Below, piece by piece: positions 51,845 to 61,914 of a DNA stretch of 64,000 nt (the first letter of the stretch is position 1; each line of letters begins with the position of its first letter). Origin of the DNA: Aradus depressus (taxonomy: Eukaryota; Arthropoda; Insecta; Hemiptera; Aradidae); NCBI GenBank assembly GCA_963662175.1, contig OY759218.1, forward strand, positions 5,572,001 through 5,636,000. Direction: 5' to 3'. The position numbers and the translations under genes are program-made. The notes beneath the pieces were generated by a model that did no database searches, was not told the DNA's origin, and saw only the letters and a program-made list of their open reading frames with translations.

Positions 51845-52117
51845 AAAAGTTGTCAGTAAATCACCGACAATGTTCTTCCTCAACGCGAGTTAATCAATTA
51901 CGTTTTCGCTTTCCCTCAGCAACCAATTCACCAATTTGGCTCAAAATCAGTAGGTGTCTTACTCATTGACTTCTGAATCATCATACTAAAATTATTGTTA
52001 ATACATTCATTACATAGACCGTCATTAAGGTTTTTGAGTTAGCCTCCATCCTCTTGCCCCCCCCCCCCCCCCCCCCCCTCCTTTGGCCGATTTGACTGAT
52101 AATTGATATGTGTCGTC
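51845..52117 (-). repeat. family A copy with C-run expansion
   Basis: AAGTTGTCAGTAAATCACCGACAA at the left. A run of 22 C (52057..52078) lies exactly where the G tract of the monomer belongs, then TCCTTTGGCCGATTTGACTG. Confidence 0.85.
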
Positions 52118-52290
52118 TCTCCAAAACTTAAACTTCAATAACTGCCGAAGTAAGGAAGTGCGACACGAAATTTAGGATGAGGATTTAGAAATCCCTGTGT
52201 TTGTCATTAATTGATTTTTAGCAAAAAAGATCGATAGGTGTTGTGGGAGAGGGAAAACTTAGCTGGGAAGTTCATTACGACGGTTTTTCC
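52118..52290 (+). repeat. family A 3' fragment
   Basis: CAATAACTGCCGAAGTAAGG to AACTTAGCTGGGAAGTTCAT. Confidence 0.8.
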
Positions 52291-52370
52291 TTCTTTCATT
52301 TTTGAATCTAGTGTTCGGAAAAAATCGAATTTCTAAACGATTATATAAGTTGCCAGTAGAGCTCAGAATT
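52291..52370 (-). repeat. family A 5'-end scrap
   Basis: CATTTTTGAATCTAGTGTTCGG, ATCGAATTTCTAAACGATTA. Confidence 0.65.
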
Positions 52371-52839
52371 GCGAAAGTCTGATATTCTGAGGTTAGGGAT
52401 TTAATACGAAAGAAGACTGATACGAAAAAAACATGTGAGGGCATTAGATACAATATTTATAGACTATAATAAGAACTGGAAGGTACAGGACCATAGGATG
52501 GGAAGTGTATCGAAATTAAGTGGAGAGGAGTCTTGGGTTCCCGAGGGATCTCAGAAGGGAGGGGGCATGTAATGACAAGAGTCTTGTCTCCTCTGTGTCG
52601 TTCTGACAACTGGACCGGGACAAATGTTTCTTGACAACCAATCAAAAACCAGATCACAATCATTACAGCCCTCATGGTAGACGACAGATCAAAGACGTCC
52701 GCGTCACGTCATCATCTGTCCCAGATCCCAATCCGGATAGACGATTGGAAAACGCGTTTCTTGGCATCGATATTGTGGTTTGGTATGTTGAAACACAAAT
52801 AACGGGACCTTTATAAGACCAATTCACACTTGATAGATC
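52371..52839. other. unassigned, balanced-composition stretch
   Basis: No gene supported. Opposed short frames at 52457..52816 show no domain. Confidence 0.4.
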
Positions 52840-53215
52840 CAACTACGACTAGACTATGGCCGAACTGCGACTAGATTGTTGTTCCTTCGATTGAGAAACT
52901 GTTCTTTCCATTGACCGTACACGGAATAGTCTGAACTAATTCACACATGACGGACTGGATCATGACTAGACCCTTGTTCCTTCGATTGAGAAACTGTTTT
53001 TTCCATTGACCGTACACGGAATAGTCTGAACTAATTCACACGTGATGGACTGGACCATGACCAGACTGCGACAAGACTTGTTCCTTTGATTGAGAAACAG
53101 TTGTTTATATTGTCCGTACACGGAATAGTCTGAATTAATTCACACATGACGGACTGGATCACGACTATACATACTGTGGTTCCTTTCATTGAGAAACAGT
53201 CCTTTCTATTGACTT
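52840..53215. repeat. tandem repeat, about 99-bp period, 4 units
   Basis: GTTCCTTCGATTGAGAAACTG and its variants start at 52881, 52976, 53080 and 53179 (95, 104 and 99 bp apart). Each is followed by CCGTACACGGAATAGTCTGA and CACATGACGGACTGGATC. Confidence 0.9.
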
Positions 53216-53322
53216 TTTATGAAATATTATCAAAGGCATTTTTCCAGTCAATTTTAGCTGAATTCAATGGCGAATAAAGCTGTTTTCTGTTCCATTAACC
53301 GGTTTGAACATCATACTTTATA

Positions 53323-53840
53323 TTACTTTCCCAGTTATACGAAGAAGTATAGGTAAAGTTATGTAATTGGTCAGATATTTGATGTTGAATTTTCTCCGGA
53401 ATTTCATGTTATCCGGTCCCCTGATTCCAAAAATGAAAAGAAAATTGTCAATGTATGTATACATGTAAAAACGATAACTCCCGATAGAATGAATATATCT
53501 ACACGAAATTTTCCTATGAGGACGACACCTATTGATTTTCAGCAAAATCGGCAGAAGGAAAGGGTACTCTCCAAAATCCGCCGAGATAATGTACACATAA
53601 CCTGACTAAGACACCGAATGATTTTCCACCAACTTGAGCAAAGAGTAAATGAGTTTAGGGGATGAGTAGAGAGAAGCTGGGGAAGCAGAATGCCTGCCAT
53701 TCAGCAGCTCAACACAAAAAACATAATAATTGCCGATGTAATGAATGTATCGACACAAAATTTAGTTGAGGATTCAGAAGTCAAGCAACATTAGACTTTT
53801 AGCTCAAACGATCCATTGGTTTTGGAGCAAAAATCAAGGT
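53323..53840 (+). repeat. family A copy
   Basis: TTACTTTCCCAGTTATACGA with the 5' palindrome, then GATAACTCCCGATAGAATGA and AATAATTGCCGATGTAATGA to CGATCCATTGGTTTTGGAGC. The 3' palindrome is missing. Confidence 0.85.
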
Positions 53841-53850
53841 TCTAGCGAAA

Positions 53851-54090
53851 AAATCGTCGGTGAATTACCGGTAATGTACTTGCTCAGAACGAATCAATCA
53901 ATTATGTTTTCGCTCCCCCTCGAAAACCAATCTACAATTTTGGCTAATAATCAATAGTTGACTTACACAGGGGCTACTGAATCCTCATACTTATCTTTGT
54001 GTCCATACAATCATTAAGTCGGCAGTTATTACAGTTTTGTATTCAAGCCCCCATTTCCCTTTGGCGGATTTTGCGGAATATTAATATGTG
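53851..54090 (-). repeat. family A copy, first part (continues at 55430)
   Basis: AAATCGTCGGTGAATTACCGG to GATTTTGCGGAATATTAATATGTG, where the inserted elements begin. Confidence 0.85.
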
Positions 54091-54281
54091 AAATAAGTAA
54101 TAGAGAGGTATCAGTCCAACAATTGCATTTATTGCACAACTACTTTCGGCAATTTGCCATCTTCATGTGGTGAATGTGAACATAAATAAACCAAAAAATA
54201 TTTAAAAAAATTACTAGAATAAAAAAAAAAACTAGTTTTGGAATAAATAAAATTGTTGAACTGATACCTCCTATTACTTAT

Positions 54282-54990
54282 TTAACCCTGGAAAGCTTGT
54301 TTCAGCGACAGCAGTAAACCGTTGTCATCCTTCTCTTGACGGACGGGCAAATCCCACAAATTGTTGGTGGTAGGTTTTGAGGAAGGACATGGCACCGCAA
54401 CTTTCAATATATCGGCAATAGATTGCCGGAGTTTGCGTGTCAAAGTTGGGTACTGGAATCGCTGTTGAAGCCATGGCTCGATAAGGCTGTCGTGTATTTG
54501 CATAGCAAATTTCCTCCTTGAAACCGGTTTCTGGTTGCTTTTTACAAGATTAGTGACGTAAATGACATATGCATTCACAAGTATAATGTTAAACATACCG
54601 CACAAGGGCCACCGTCTAGTGTTACGGCTACATGACGTTTGGTCCAAAGTGTCAACTGCCCTTATCTTTTGTGGCATTGCAGGTCTCCATTATTTGAGGT
54701 TTCTTGGAGACTTGATTCATAACAGGCTTTTCGTGGCAAGTGGATAGTAGCAAAACCACTTTTGAATTTTTCATCTTGTATGAAACCATAGTTTTGGGCC
54801 CATCGAAACGAAACATGCTTGTCTCTATGGCTCTGCCCTTAGGATTTTTCATTTCGGGTGGGATTTCTCGCTTGACTTTTCTTACTGTACCTACAATCGT
54901 AAGTTTGTATGGGTCTTCCAAAAGTGAGGTTGCCAATGGAACACAGGTGAACCAATTGTCAACGGTTATGTTGCGATTGGATCCATGACA
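54282..54990 (-). pseudogene. piggyBac transposase C-terminal half
   Basis: Minus-strand reading from about 54990: NRNITVDNWFTCVPLATSLL with the conserved D-N-W-F-T motif (second catalytic Asp region), then LTIVGTVRKVKREIPPE and MVSYKMKNSKVVLLLSTCH. A frameshift near 54665 follows, then AVDTLDQTSCSRNTRRWPLC with the third conserved Asp region, then MFNIILVNAYVIYV. The stop codon overlaps the TTAA of the left end. The first half, with the first catalytic Asp, and the C-terminal Cys-rich domain are missing. It also has at least one further break near 55000. Confidence 0.88.
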
Positions 54991-55388
54991 AATGTTGAAA
55001 GCTTTTTCTCAAAAACTCGGCTTGAGGTAAACCTTCTGTGTCCATCGTTCTACCTGTGTCACTCAACTTCCGACTCATTATTGGAACTTACTAAAACTAC
55101 TCGTAAGAACAAAATATTATCACTTTTCAATCAATAATATACCACTATAAGCGAAATGGGTAAGTACAAAATCCAAACGTAAAAGGTAAACTATCGTAAA
55201 ACTTACGATCGATTGACAGCGGAGCGAAGTTGACGACTTTCAACGGAGCGTGACAAAGACTAACTGATGAGGCGGCAGAAGTAAGGTACGGAACTGGTTG
55301 GGCGAATCCATTGTCGCAGGCAAAGGGTTGGAAACTAGACAAAAGAAAATCTCTCTCGTAATTTTTACGATAGTTTAGCTTTCTAGGG
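54286..55388 (-). mobile_element. piggyBac-like transposon, internally deleted
   Basis: TTAA lies on both sides (54282..54285 and 55389..55392). The inverted ends are CCCTGGAAAGCT and, complemented, CCCTAGAAAGCT. It is only 1103 bp long and keeps a piece of the transposase on the minus strand. It is the youngest layer in the nest piggyBac in foldback in family A. Confidence 0.9.
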
Positions 55389-55429
55389 TTAACAAATAAG
55401 TCTGCATCCGCCTACCAACCATGAAATAA

Positions 55430-55735
55430 ATTATTAGGTGTTGTCCTTATGGAATTTAAGTATAAAATTTCATGTAGATACGTTCATTACAACACCAGTT
55501 ATTAGAGTTTTTGTGTTAAGCCACCCTAATCCCCCCCTTCTTTTTGGCCGATTTGGCTGGAAATGAATAGGTGTCCTTATGGGATTCTTGATACACATAC
55601 AAAATTTCCTGTTGATATTCATTCTACCGGGAGTTATCGTGTTCATAGAACCATTTAATATTCGGAGTCAGAGGGTCGGAAGACAACAATTCCGCTGAAA
55701 ACTCTGATTACACAACTTCCTCTATACTTCGTATA
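55430..55735 (-). repeat. family A copy, second part
   Basis: TTAGGTGTTGTCCTTATGGA through TTCTACCGGGAGTTATCGTG to TCTATACTTCGTATAAAAA. Completes 53851..54090. Confidence 0.85.
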
Positions 55736-55744
55736 AAAAAATTT

Positions 55745-55885
55745 TGAATTGTGGAAAATTGGGTGCTAACTTTACTGATTGGGTACTAACTTCACTGATA
55801 CGCGTATTGGGTGCTAACTTCACTGATTGGGTGCTAACTTCACTGATACGCGTATTGGGTGCTAACTTCACTGATACGCGCATTG
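55745..55885. repeat. short tandem repeats, TTGGGTGCTAACTTCACTGA
   Basis: The 20-base block recurs five times, alternately with and without ATACGCGTA between copies. Confidence 0.85.
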
Positions 55886-56210
55886 GTCATATTGACGGCT
55901 CCTAGGTGCTTCCATCATATTAACTTCGGAGCTTGGCTAGAATTAAGAAAAGCGTTAAACTCTTTTAGATAATCCTCTTTGTCCAAAAACGAAGGGGAGA
56001 GTGATTATGGGGAAGTGTGGTATGGAATGGTAATAGACTGCCTCAGGGGTCACGTACCGCCAGATCAGCACTCCTAGAAGAAATTCTAGTAGTCCATTAT
56101 CTACTGCATCAATATTTTGTGACATTCTCCCCTCTCTGCACCATATCATTCTGCAAAATAATCCCGATTATCCGAACGGTACGCCTTTCCGGATTACTGA
56201 TTTTTCCGAA
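55886..56210. other. unassigned stretch
   Basis: No family recognised. The opposed frames at 55955..56229 show no domain. Confidence 0.4.
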
Positions 56211-56512
56211 GAGCATACTGAGCTCATGATCGCGGGTTCGAAACTTACCGAGTCCCTTAGGTTTTTTATCTGGGAGGTCAAGTAACCTTGAGCACGTCGT
56301 TCTTCGGATGAGATATTAAGCGATGGTCCCGAGCCTGTGAGACGTCAGGTATTTCTTAAAGATCTCGCTTAAATAACTAAACCTGGGATGGTAAAATTTA
56401 GGACTTCCAAAGTAGAGTCGGGTTCATGTCCACCAGAGGGATGAAAGAGTGCTCTGGTAGTAGGCGATATGACGTCATAGTTAAAGCCCGAGCATGAGTC
56501 ACAATAACTAAA
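56211..56512 (+). repeat. SINE copy, long
   Basis: Begins at GCATACTGAGCTCATGATCG with the B box GGGTTCGAAACTT and continues through the complete body. It ends GCCCGAGCATGAGTCACAAT. The A-box end of the head is missing. Confidence 0.88.
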
Positions 56513-56547
56513 CAATTATCGGCCTGGTACGAGTCTTAAATACTTTT

Positions 56548-56690
56548 ACTTCCCCAGGGGTACATTTGTCAAAAATTCGAAGTTGGCCAAATCGGCCAAA
56601 GAGAATGGAGGAGTAAACCATAAGGGAAAGGGGAGATTAGAGGGGCGCTTAACACAAAAACTCTAATAACTGCCGATGTATCGACTAATA
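56548..56690 (+). repeat. family A copy, heavily deleted
   Basis: ACTTTTACTTCCCCAGGGGT, GCCAAATCGGCCAAAGAGAA, CTCTAATAACTGCCGATGTA. Confidence 0.8.
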
Positions 56691-57448
56691 ATAAGGTATA
56701 TAAATAAATAATCCCACATGGACTACACATCACTAACTATCCATCCTTGACTAGTATTACGGGCGTGTTCTCACGAGCAAGGAACAAGGTGCTAAAGATA
56801 TGTTTTGGTAAACAAAATATATAGAGTAAACAATGCTGCTATTGGGCTTAAAAGAATGTAGGATTACCGGATATGTCAGGGGAAAATAAGCCCATTTTCT
56901 GTGGAGCTAAATAAGTAATGTCCAGCTTTGGACAGGGTGAAGGTTTAATGGGCGACACAGAAAATAAGAAGAGACGGGGCGTCAACAGTAGAACTAACGC
57001 TAAGTCGACGGAAGAGGATTTGAAGCAAGAGGATGGGCTAAAAGGAGAATAAAAGGGGAATTAAGAACTCACCCTGAGCTACCCCCGCCTGGACCTTAAC
57101 AGATGGACAAATGTTATTTCTTCACTACAGCTCTCAAATCTTCTATATACAACATCTATGTTGAGACGAGTTCTTTCCTAATAACCATAGAGGATACGCG
57201 ATCCCAATGAGCCAGAAATCTACAGGAAATGAATTTGATATCATAAAGGAAGTAGTCAAAATAATAATTATCCACAAAAAAAAGTATACATAAATTACCG
57301 GTTTTGGCATTACACCATCAACTAGACACATTCAAATAAAATTCACGTTAGAATAGGAGGTTAAACACTAAATTTTCTTGACTTAGTGTTTAAAATTACT
57401 AATAACAAATTCGTATTTAGCATTTACAGAAAACCGACAGATATAGTT
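56691..57448. other. unassigned stretch
   Basis: No gene or family recognised. The minus frame 57143..57331 is hydrophobic but has no support. Confidence 0.4.
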
Positions 57449-57505
57449 AAGAGCGCCAGTAGCTCAGAGGTAGCGGTACTTATCTACTCAAGCGCGAGCT
57501 CAAGA
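57449..57505 (+). repeat. SINE head
   Basis: GAGCGCCAGTAGCTCAGAGGT (A box) to GCGCGAGCTCAAGATCACGAT. The B box and body are replaced by family A. Confidence 0.7.
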
Positions 57506-57625
57506 TCACGATCAATTTTCAGCCAAATGGGCTAAAAGGAAGGGGGGATTCGGGGACAGACTTAATGTAATAACTACCATTGTAATGATTTTATTGACAT
57601 GATATTTCATATATAAAATCAAAGC
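57506..57625 (+). repeat. family A fragment
   Basis: CAATTTTCAGCCAAATGGGC, AATAACTACCATTGTAATGA. Confidence 0.8.
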
Positions 57626-57760
57626 CGAAGTAGCTAAATCCAGGTACAAAAAGTTATATCCTCTAGTCCTTCATTCTGCCACACTTCCCGAACGACGCCT
57701 TAAGCGCCAATGGCTTAGAGACCTTGTTAGTAACTACAGTGACAGTGAGTAATAAATGAG
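57626..57760 (+). pseudogene. Jockey-like LINE, end of coding region
   Basis: The readings AEVAKSRYKKLY and LVLHSATLPERRLKRQWLRD in shifted plus frames match the end of the remnant at 37280..37640 (EVAKSIHKKLF, RVLHSATLPND). Too short to carry any functional motif. Confidence 0.65.
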
Positions 57761-58469
57761 TGCAACTCAGGGACTAGGAAGTGTCACCACTGAGTGATTT
57801 CTCCCCTCTTGTCATTCTGAAAATGCCACTCTTTTAGCTTTGGTTGTTATATATATTATTTATACAATTGTAAATAACTTTTTGTAAATTTAATTTTAAA
57901 CAATTCCGACGAAAACGCAACATCGAATTTCTGGGGAAGAATGACTCAAGAAACCATATTTTTTCTTCTAGCGAATTTTACCTAAACTTGGTTTCAAATT
58001 TCCAACCAAATGTACTTTCTTACACTAATTTTTTCTCATTAGTTTTATTCGTTTTTACTTTTTTTTCGATCGATGTTAATAATTTTTCATCCCTTATATA
58101 GTACCGATAATTATTCGTATTAAATAAATTATTTAGTAATTATAACTATTGATAATTTATAATTTGGGGTGCCAATTTTACTTGTTTTTCATGTTTTTTT
58201 GCTTTGAACTATGGCAAATTCGTAACTTTAGCCCATGCCATTGAACTGGATCTATATATATAAAATTTTGACGAGTACACCTGCCATACTATCGCTACAT
58301 CTCCCTTCATTCATTCCTTTGTCCGGAACCCTTGGAACCCTTCACAGGTCTTATCCCCACGATCTGAACAACAAGGAAGGAAAAAGAACAACTACCTCAA
58401 ATACTCAGATTCTCATTACTAGGCAACTCTGCAACAGTGTTCTTTAAGATTTATTAATTAAAAACTCGG
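57761..58469. other. unassigned stretch
   Basis: The first 120 bases may be the LINE 3' untranslated part (compare AATGACAGTGAGTTATAAAT at 37539). The rest is AT-rich and unplaced. Confidence 0.4.
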
Positions 58470-58568
58470 TGAATGACCTGCACTGTACATCCCTAGTTCA
58501 ATTAAGTGTTTGCTCTCCCTCTAAATGAGCCTCTTTGAACGATTGACTTAAAAATCACTGGTTGTGAT
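58470..58568 (-). repeat. family A fragment
   Basis: GGTGAATGACCTGCACTGTA to CGATTGACTTAAAAATCACT. Confidence 0.7.
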
Positions 58569-58589
58569 AATCGAAATTTCAAAATCAAC

Positions 58590-59518
58590 GTGCTTATGGT
58601 GAGAGTTACAATTTTGAGTTTTCACCAGAATTTCAAGTGAGGCCATTCATAAAATACGTCACACAAAATTCACACATTTTTGACCCCCCTCCCCCTTTGT
58701 CACGATGCATCACATTTTTTTCAACCCCCTACCTAATAAAACGTCACAAAACTTGGACCCCCCAAAATGAATAATTATTTTTATGATTATTAGTAACATA
58801 CAAAAATTATGACTAAACACTGTCCTTTATTCATAGAATGTTTGTTAATACAAAATTATTTTTATTCTTTGGCGATTTACTGCACTGGTTATTAATATAA
58901 AAACTATTGATAAAATTATAAAATCCAAAGTAATCAGCAATTGCTGTTAATATTATAATTCTCTCAGTAATATACGTCAATAATTTATTTATTTATTAGA
59001 GGTTCAATAAAATTGATGTAGGTATAGGTATGAAGTAGGTATTTCAAAGGTCGCGTCACGTCTCGTTCGGACCCCTCCCCGTCTTCGTCACATATCGTCA
59101 CGCTAGGCAATTGCCCCCTCCCCTCTTTTTGAGTAGGTATTTTATGGATGGCCTCTGTTTTCCAATCCCCTAATATCAAAAATGAAACAAAAAAATCTGT
59201 TTGTGCATGTCTGTGAACACTATAACTCCTGATCGAATGATATATCGACATAGAATTTTACATGCATATCGAGAACTCAATAAGGACGACACTTATTGAT
59301 TTTCAGCCAAATCGGCCAAAGGGAATGAGGGAATTAGGAGGCAATAACTGCCGATGTAATGAATTTTTCGACACAAAATTTAGTATGGGGATTTAGATGT
59401 CCTGACGTAATAAAGAATATTAGCGCAAACGGTAGACTGATTTTGGAGGGGGAGCGAAAAGTGAATTGATTAATTCGTTCTGGGGAAGTACATCGCCGGT
59501 GATTCACCGACGATTTTT
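58590..59518 (+). repeat. family A copy split by a MITE
   Basis: TTGAGTTTTCACCAGAATTTC up to 58638. It resumes at 59156 with TGTTTTCCAATCCCCTAATA and runs through three monomers to CCGGTGATTCACCGACGATT. The outer part is a complete copy apart from the 5' palindrome. Confidence 0.85.
58639..59155. mobile_element. 517-bp inverted-repeat element (MITE)
   Basis: Ends GAGGCCATTCATAAAATACG and, complemented, GAGGCCATCCATAAAATACC. It interrupts family A between AATTTCAAGT and TGTTTTCC, which suggests a 3-bp duplication (AGT/TGT). Near both ends are GTCAC and CCCCTCCCC words. The interior is AT-rich. No transposase; superfamily not determined. Confidence 0.7.
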
Positions 59519-59522
59519 TTTA

Positions 59523-59572
59523 TTAAGTTTTTCACAATATTTCTGCAGAAAATGTTAATTAGTTGTTTTGGA
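59523..59572 (-). repeat. family P 5'-flank fragment
   Basis: GTTTTTCACAATATTTCTGCAG and AAAATGTTAATTAG, complement of the 5' part of the 14312 element. Confidence 0.6.
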
Positions 59573-59704
59573 CTCTCATTGATAGTGTTTGTGTTGACCA
59601 AACTAAGGTTAGCCTTGTCTTGAGTCTAGAACGAAGCGCTGTTGGATGGAGGTCGGGTAACTTGTGTGAGTGTGTCCCGTCCCACTTCAAAAAGCCCGCG
59701 AAAG

Positions 59705-59834
59705 TTACGCGGTAACAGTTAGTCCTATTTTCCGAATCTCTAAATCAAAATGTGATTTGCCTAGAAATCGATTTTCAGCCAAATCACTTTTTGATTGAGA
59801 GGGTTGGAAAATAGGACTAACTGTTACCGCGTAA
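59705..59834. mobile_element. 130-bp MITE with perfect 29-bp inverted ends
   Basis: TTACGCGGTAACAGTTAGTC at 59705..59724 continues to CCTATTTTCC. The exact complement ends at 59834. The arms stay similar for about 45 bp. No target duplication is evident. Confidence 0.85.
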
Positions 59835-59904
59835 ATTGAGCGAACGTGTAATAAAAGTCGTATCCATATATTCATTCTATTGAAAGTTATCGTCGGTTTT
59901 AAGA

Positions 59905-60055
59905 TAACATTGTATATGTGAATTCATAAGTTCATAAGTAAGCTTCTGATTCTCAGTTAAATATGGCAAAGACGAAGAACGGTTTAGAGGGAGAGGAGGA
60001 ACTTAGTTTATGAATTGGGGAAGTACATTACTGGTGATTGCCCGACCACTTTTTG
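59905..60055 (+). repeat. family A 3' part
   Basis: ATATGTGAATTCATAAGTTC to ATTACTGGTGATTGCCCGAC. A minus-orientation scrap precedes it at about 59860..59895. Confidence 0.75.
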
Positions 60056-60231
60056 AATAGTAATTCTGGAAATATTAGTAGGGGACCAGCTATGAATGGA
60101 TGGGGTCCTATGAATTGGACAAGTGCCGGAGTATATTTAGGAGTCGTGGGCGTTCAGGAAAAATTATTTTGGCATGAAAGGGGCTTTTCGCTTAGTTGAT
60201 ATGACAAAAGGATCATTTGGAACAAAACAAA
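60056..60231. other. unassigned stretch
   Basis: No family recognised. Confidence 0.35.
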
Positions 60232-60372
60232 GAATGATCCGTGAATCACGGGCAGTATACTTCCCCAGCTCCAATTATTTGTGATAAACTAGGTTTCCGC
60301 TCTCGCTAAATCCTTCTTCTCCTTTGCCCCACCCGTTTCGTTCAAAATCAGTCTTACTTATGGATTCCATAA
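60232..60372 (-). repeat. family A fragment
   Basis: ATCCGTGAATCACGGGCAGT, ACTTCCCCAGCTCCAATTAT, to CGTTCAAAATCAGTCTTACT. Confidence 0.8.
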
Positions 60373-60374
60373 AT

Positions 60375-60900
60375 AAGGTTGTCGGTTAATCACCAACAAG
60401 TACTTCCTCAGCACGAATTAAACAACTAAGTGTTTGCTCTCCCTCTGGTTGAAAATCAAAAGGTGTCTTAGTGAGGGACTTCTGAATCATATTAAATATC
60501 ATATTGATACATTTGTTACATTGACAGTTATTAGTCCCCCTCCTCTTCTGGTCCCCCCCTCCCCTTCTCTTCGGGCGATTTCGTTGACTCTTGGTTTTGG
60601 ATCAACAGATAATGCCCTTTCGTTACATCATTATACAGGAGGTTACTAGGATTGTTCTGGTCCCCCCCTCCCCTTACGCCGATTCGGCTGAACAATGTAA
60701 CATGTCATTCCGGCGTTTTAGATTCACATATAAAATTTCGTGTTCATACATTAATTACTTCGGAAAATTCGAGTTGAAATATATTCATTCTGTCGGGATT
60801 TATGGAATTCACAAACACACAAGGACACAGACAGACAGGGAATTTTATTTTTCATTTTTGGAATTAGAGGATCGGAAAACGTGAAATTCCGGTGAAAACT
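60375..60900 (-). repeat. family A copy
   Basis: GGTTGTCGGTTAATCACCAA through three boundaries to ACGTGAAATTCCGGTGAAAAC. The right palindrome is replaced by the Penelope-like fragment. Confidence 0.85.
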
Positions 60901-61063
60901 GTCAACAAAACCATTGCCTTTAAAAATTATACTTCTATTAACAACGTATTCACAAAAACTAAAGACCCTACTCCTAAATAAATTAAATACAATTGTACAT
61001 ATAAAATCCCCTGTAAGGATTATCCAAAACGATATGTAGGCAACACATCTAAATACCCTAACA
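60901..61063 (+). pseudogene. GIY-YIG endonuclease remnant, Penelope-like element
   Basis: The plus-strand reading NNVFTKTKDPTPK, a stop, then IKYNCTYKIPCKDYPKRYVG and NTSKYP. The order Y-K-I-P-C then K-R-Y-V-G-N-T is the GIY-YIG core as found at the C-terminus of Penelope-like reverse transcriptases (usual pattern Y-x-I-P-C-x-x-C-...-Y-I/V-G-x-T). The second Cys of the usual pair reads Y. The fragment is about 54 codons, has one in-frame stop and is flanked directly by family A copies. Confidence 0.65.
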
Positions 61064-61600
61064 AAACATGTCGATGAATCACCGGCAATGTACTTCCCCA
61101 GAATGAATTAACTCTTCCCTCCTCTCCCTTCTAAACCAATCGTTTTGGATAAAAATCACAAGTTGACTTACATGGGGGACTTATGAATCATACTAAATTT
61201 TGTGTCGATACATTCATTACATTGACAGTAATTAGGGTTTTCGAGTTGAATCCCCACTTCCCTTCGGCCGATTCCCAGGAAAATAAATAGGTGCCGTCCT
61301 TATGGGGTTATGAATTTTGAATCAAATTTCATGTCGATACTTACATTGCATCGGCAGTTATTGGATTTAGTTGAAAATAAGGAGGTGTCATACTTATGGG
61401 GTTCTGGATACATATAAAATTTCGTGTCAATACACTCATTTTATCAGAAGTTATCGTGTTCACAGACACAAACTTACTAAGACATTTCAGGGGTCGGAAA
61501 ACATTGAGTTCCGGTGAAAACTCAACATCGAATTTCTGACGGATTACATAACTTAACTACCCATGTAATTCATATAGCTGAGGACGCTAAAAAACATGCG
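61064..61600 (-). repeat. family A copy, near full length
   Basis: TGTCGATGAATCACCGGCAAT, three monomer boundaries (CATTACATTGACAGTAATTA, CATCGGCAGTTATTGG, TTATCAGAAGTTATCGTG), to AATTCATATAGCTGAGGACG. Confidence 0.88.
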
Positions 61601-61699
61601 ACACTATGTAAATATAAGAACACAACCATTCTAGACAGTGATACTAAATGATACAAGGGAAGTGATAAATGATAAGTACGCATTACAGGGCATTTGGAA

Positions 61700-61790
61700 A
61701 AAGAGTTTGGAAAATGTGAAATTCCTGTGAAAACTTAACATGAAATTTCTGTCCTATTACATAACTTCCCTTATACTAGGAAAGTTAAAA
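61700..61790 (-). repeat. family A 5'-end scrap
   Basis: GGAAAATGTGAAATTCCTGT to TTACATAACTTCCCTTATAC. Confidence 0.7.
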
Positions 61791-61914
61791 CAAGTTTACT
61801 CTACCACAACATAATACACAACAGATGCAATGTACATATATATTTCTCACATTAGATAAATTATAGTTTAGGATTGCAATCATCATTCAAACTATTTTTT
61901 TTTTACTTTCCTAT

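Larger units (their letters stand above)
54091..55429. mobile_element. foldback element with decayed hammerhead, containing piggyBac
   Basis: Bounded by ATTAATATGTG (54080..54090) and ATTATTAGGTG (55430..55440), an 11-bp duplication with two mismatches inside family A. Arms AATAAGTAATAGAGAGGTAT and ATACCTCCTATTACTTATT (54092 and 54263) are inverted. At 54143..54180 the minus strand reads CAC, ATGAAGA, GGCAA-A-TTGCC, GAAA, GTAGT, T, GTG. This is a hammerhead with two core changes. The right part is interrupted by piggyBac. Confidence 0.6.

Noticed and set aside
54562..54988. Plus-strand frames across the piggyBac region
   Set aside because: Antisense to clear transposase motifs on the minus strand.
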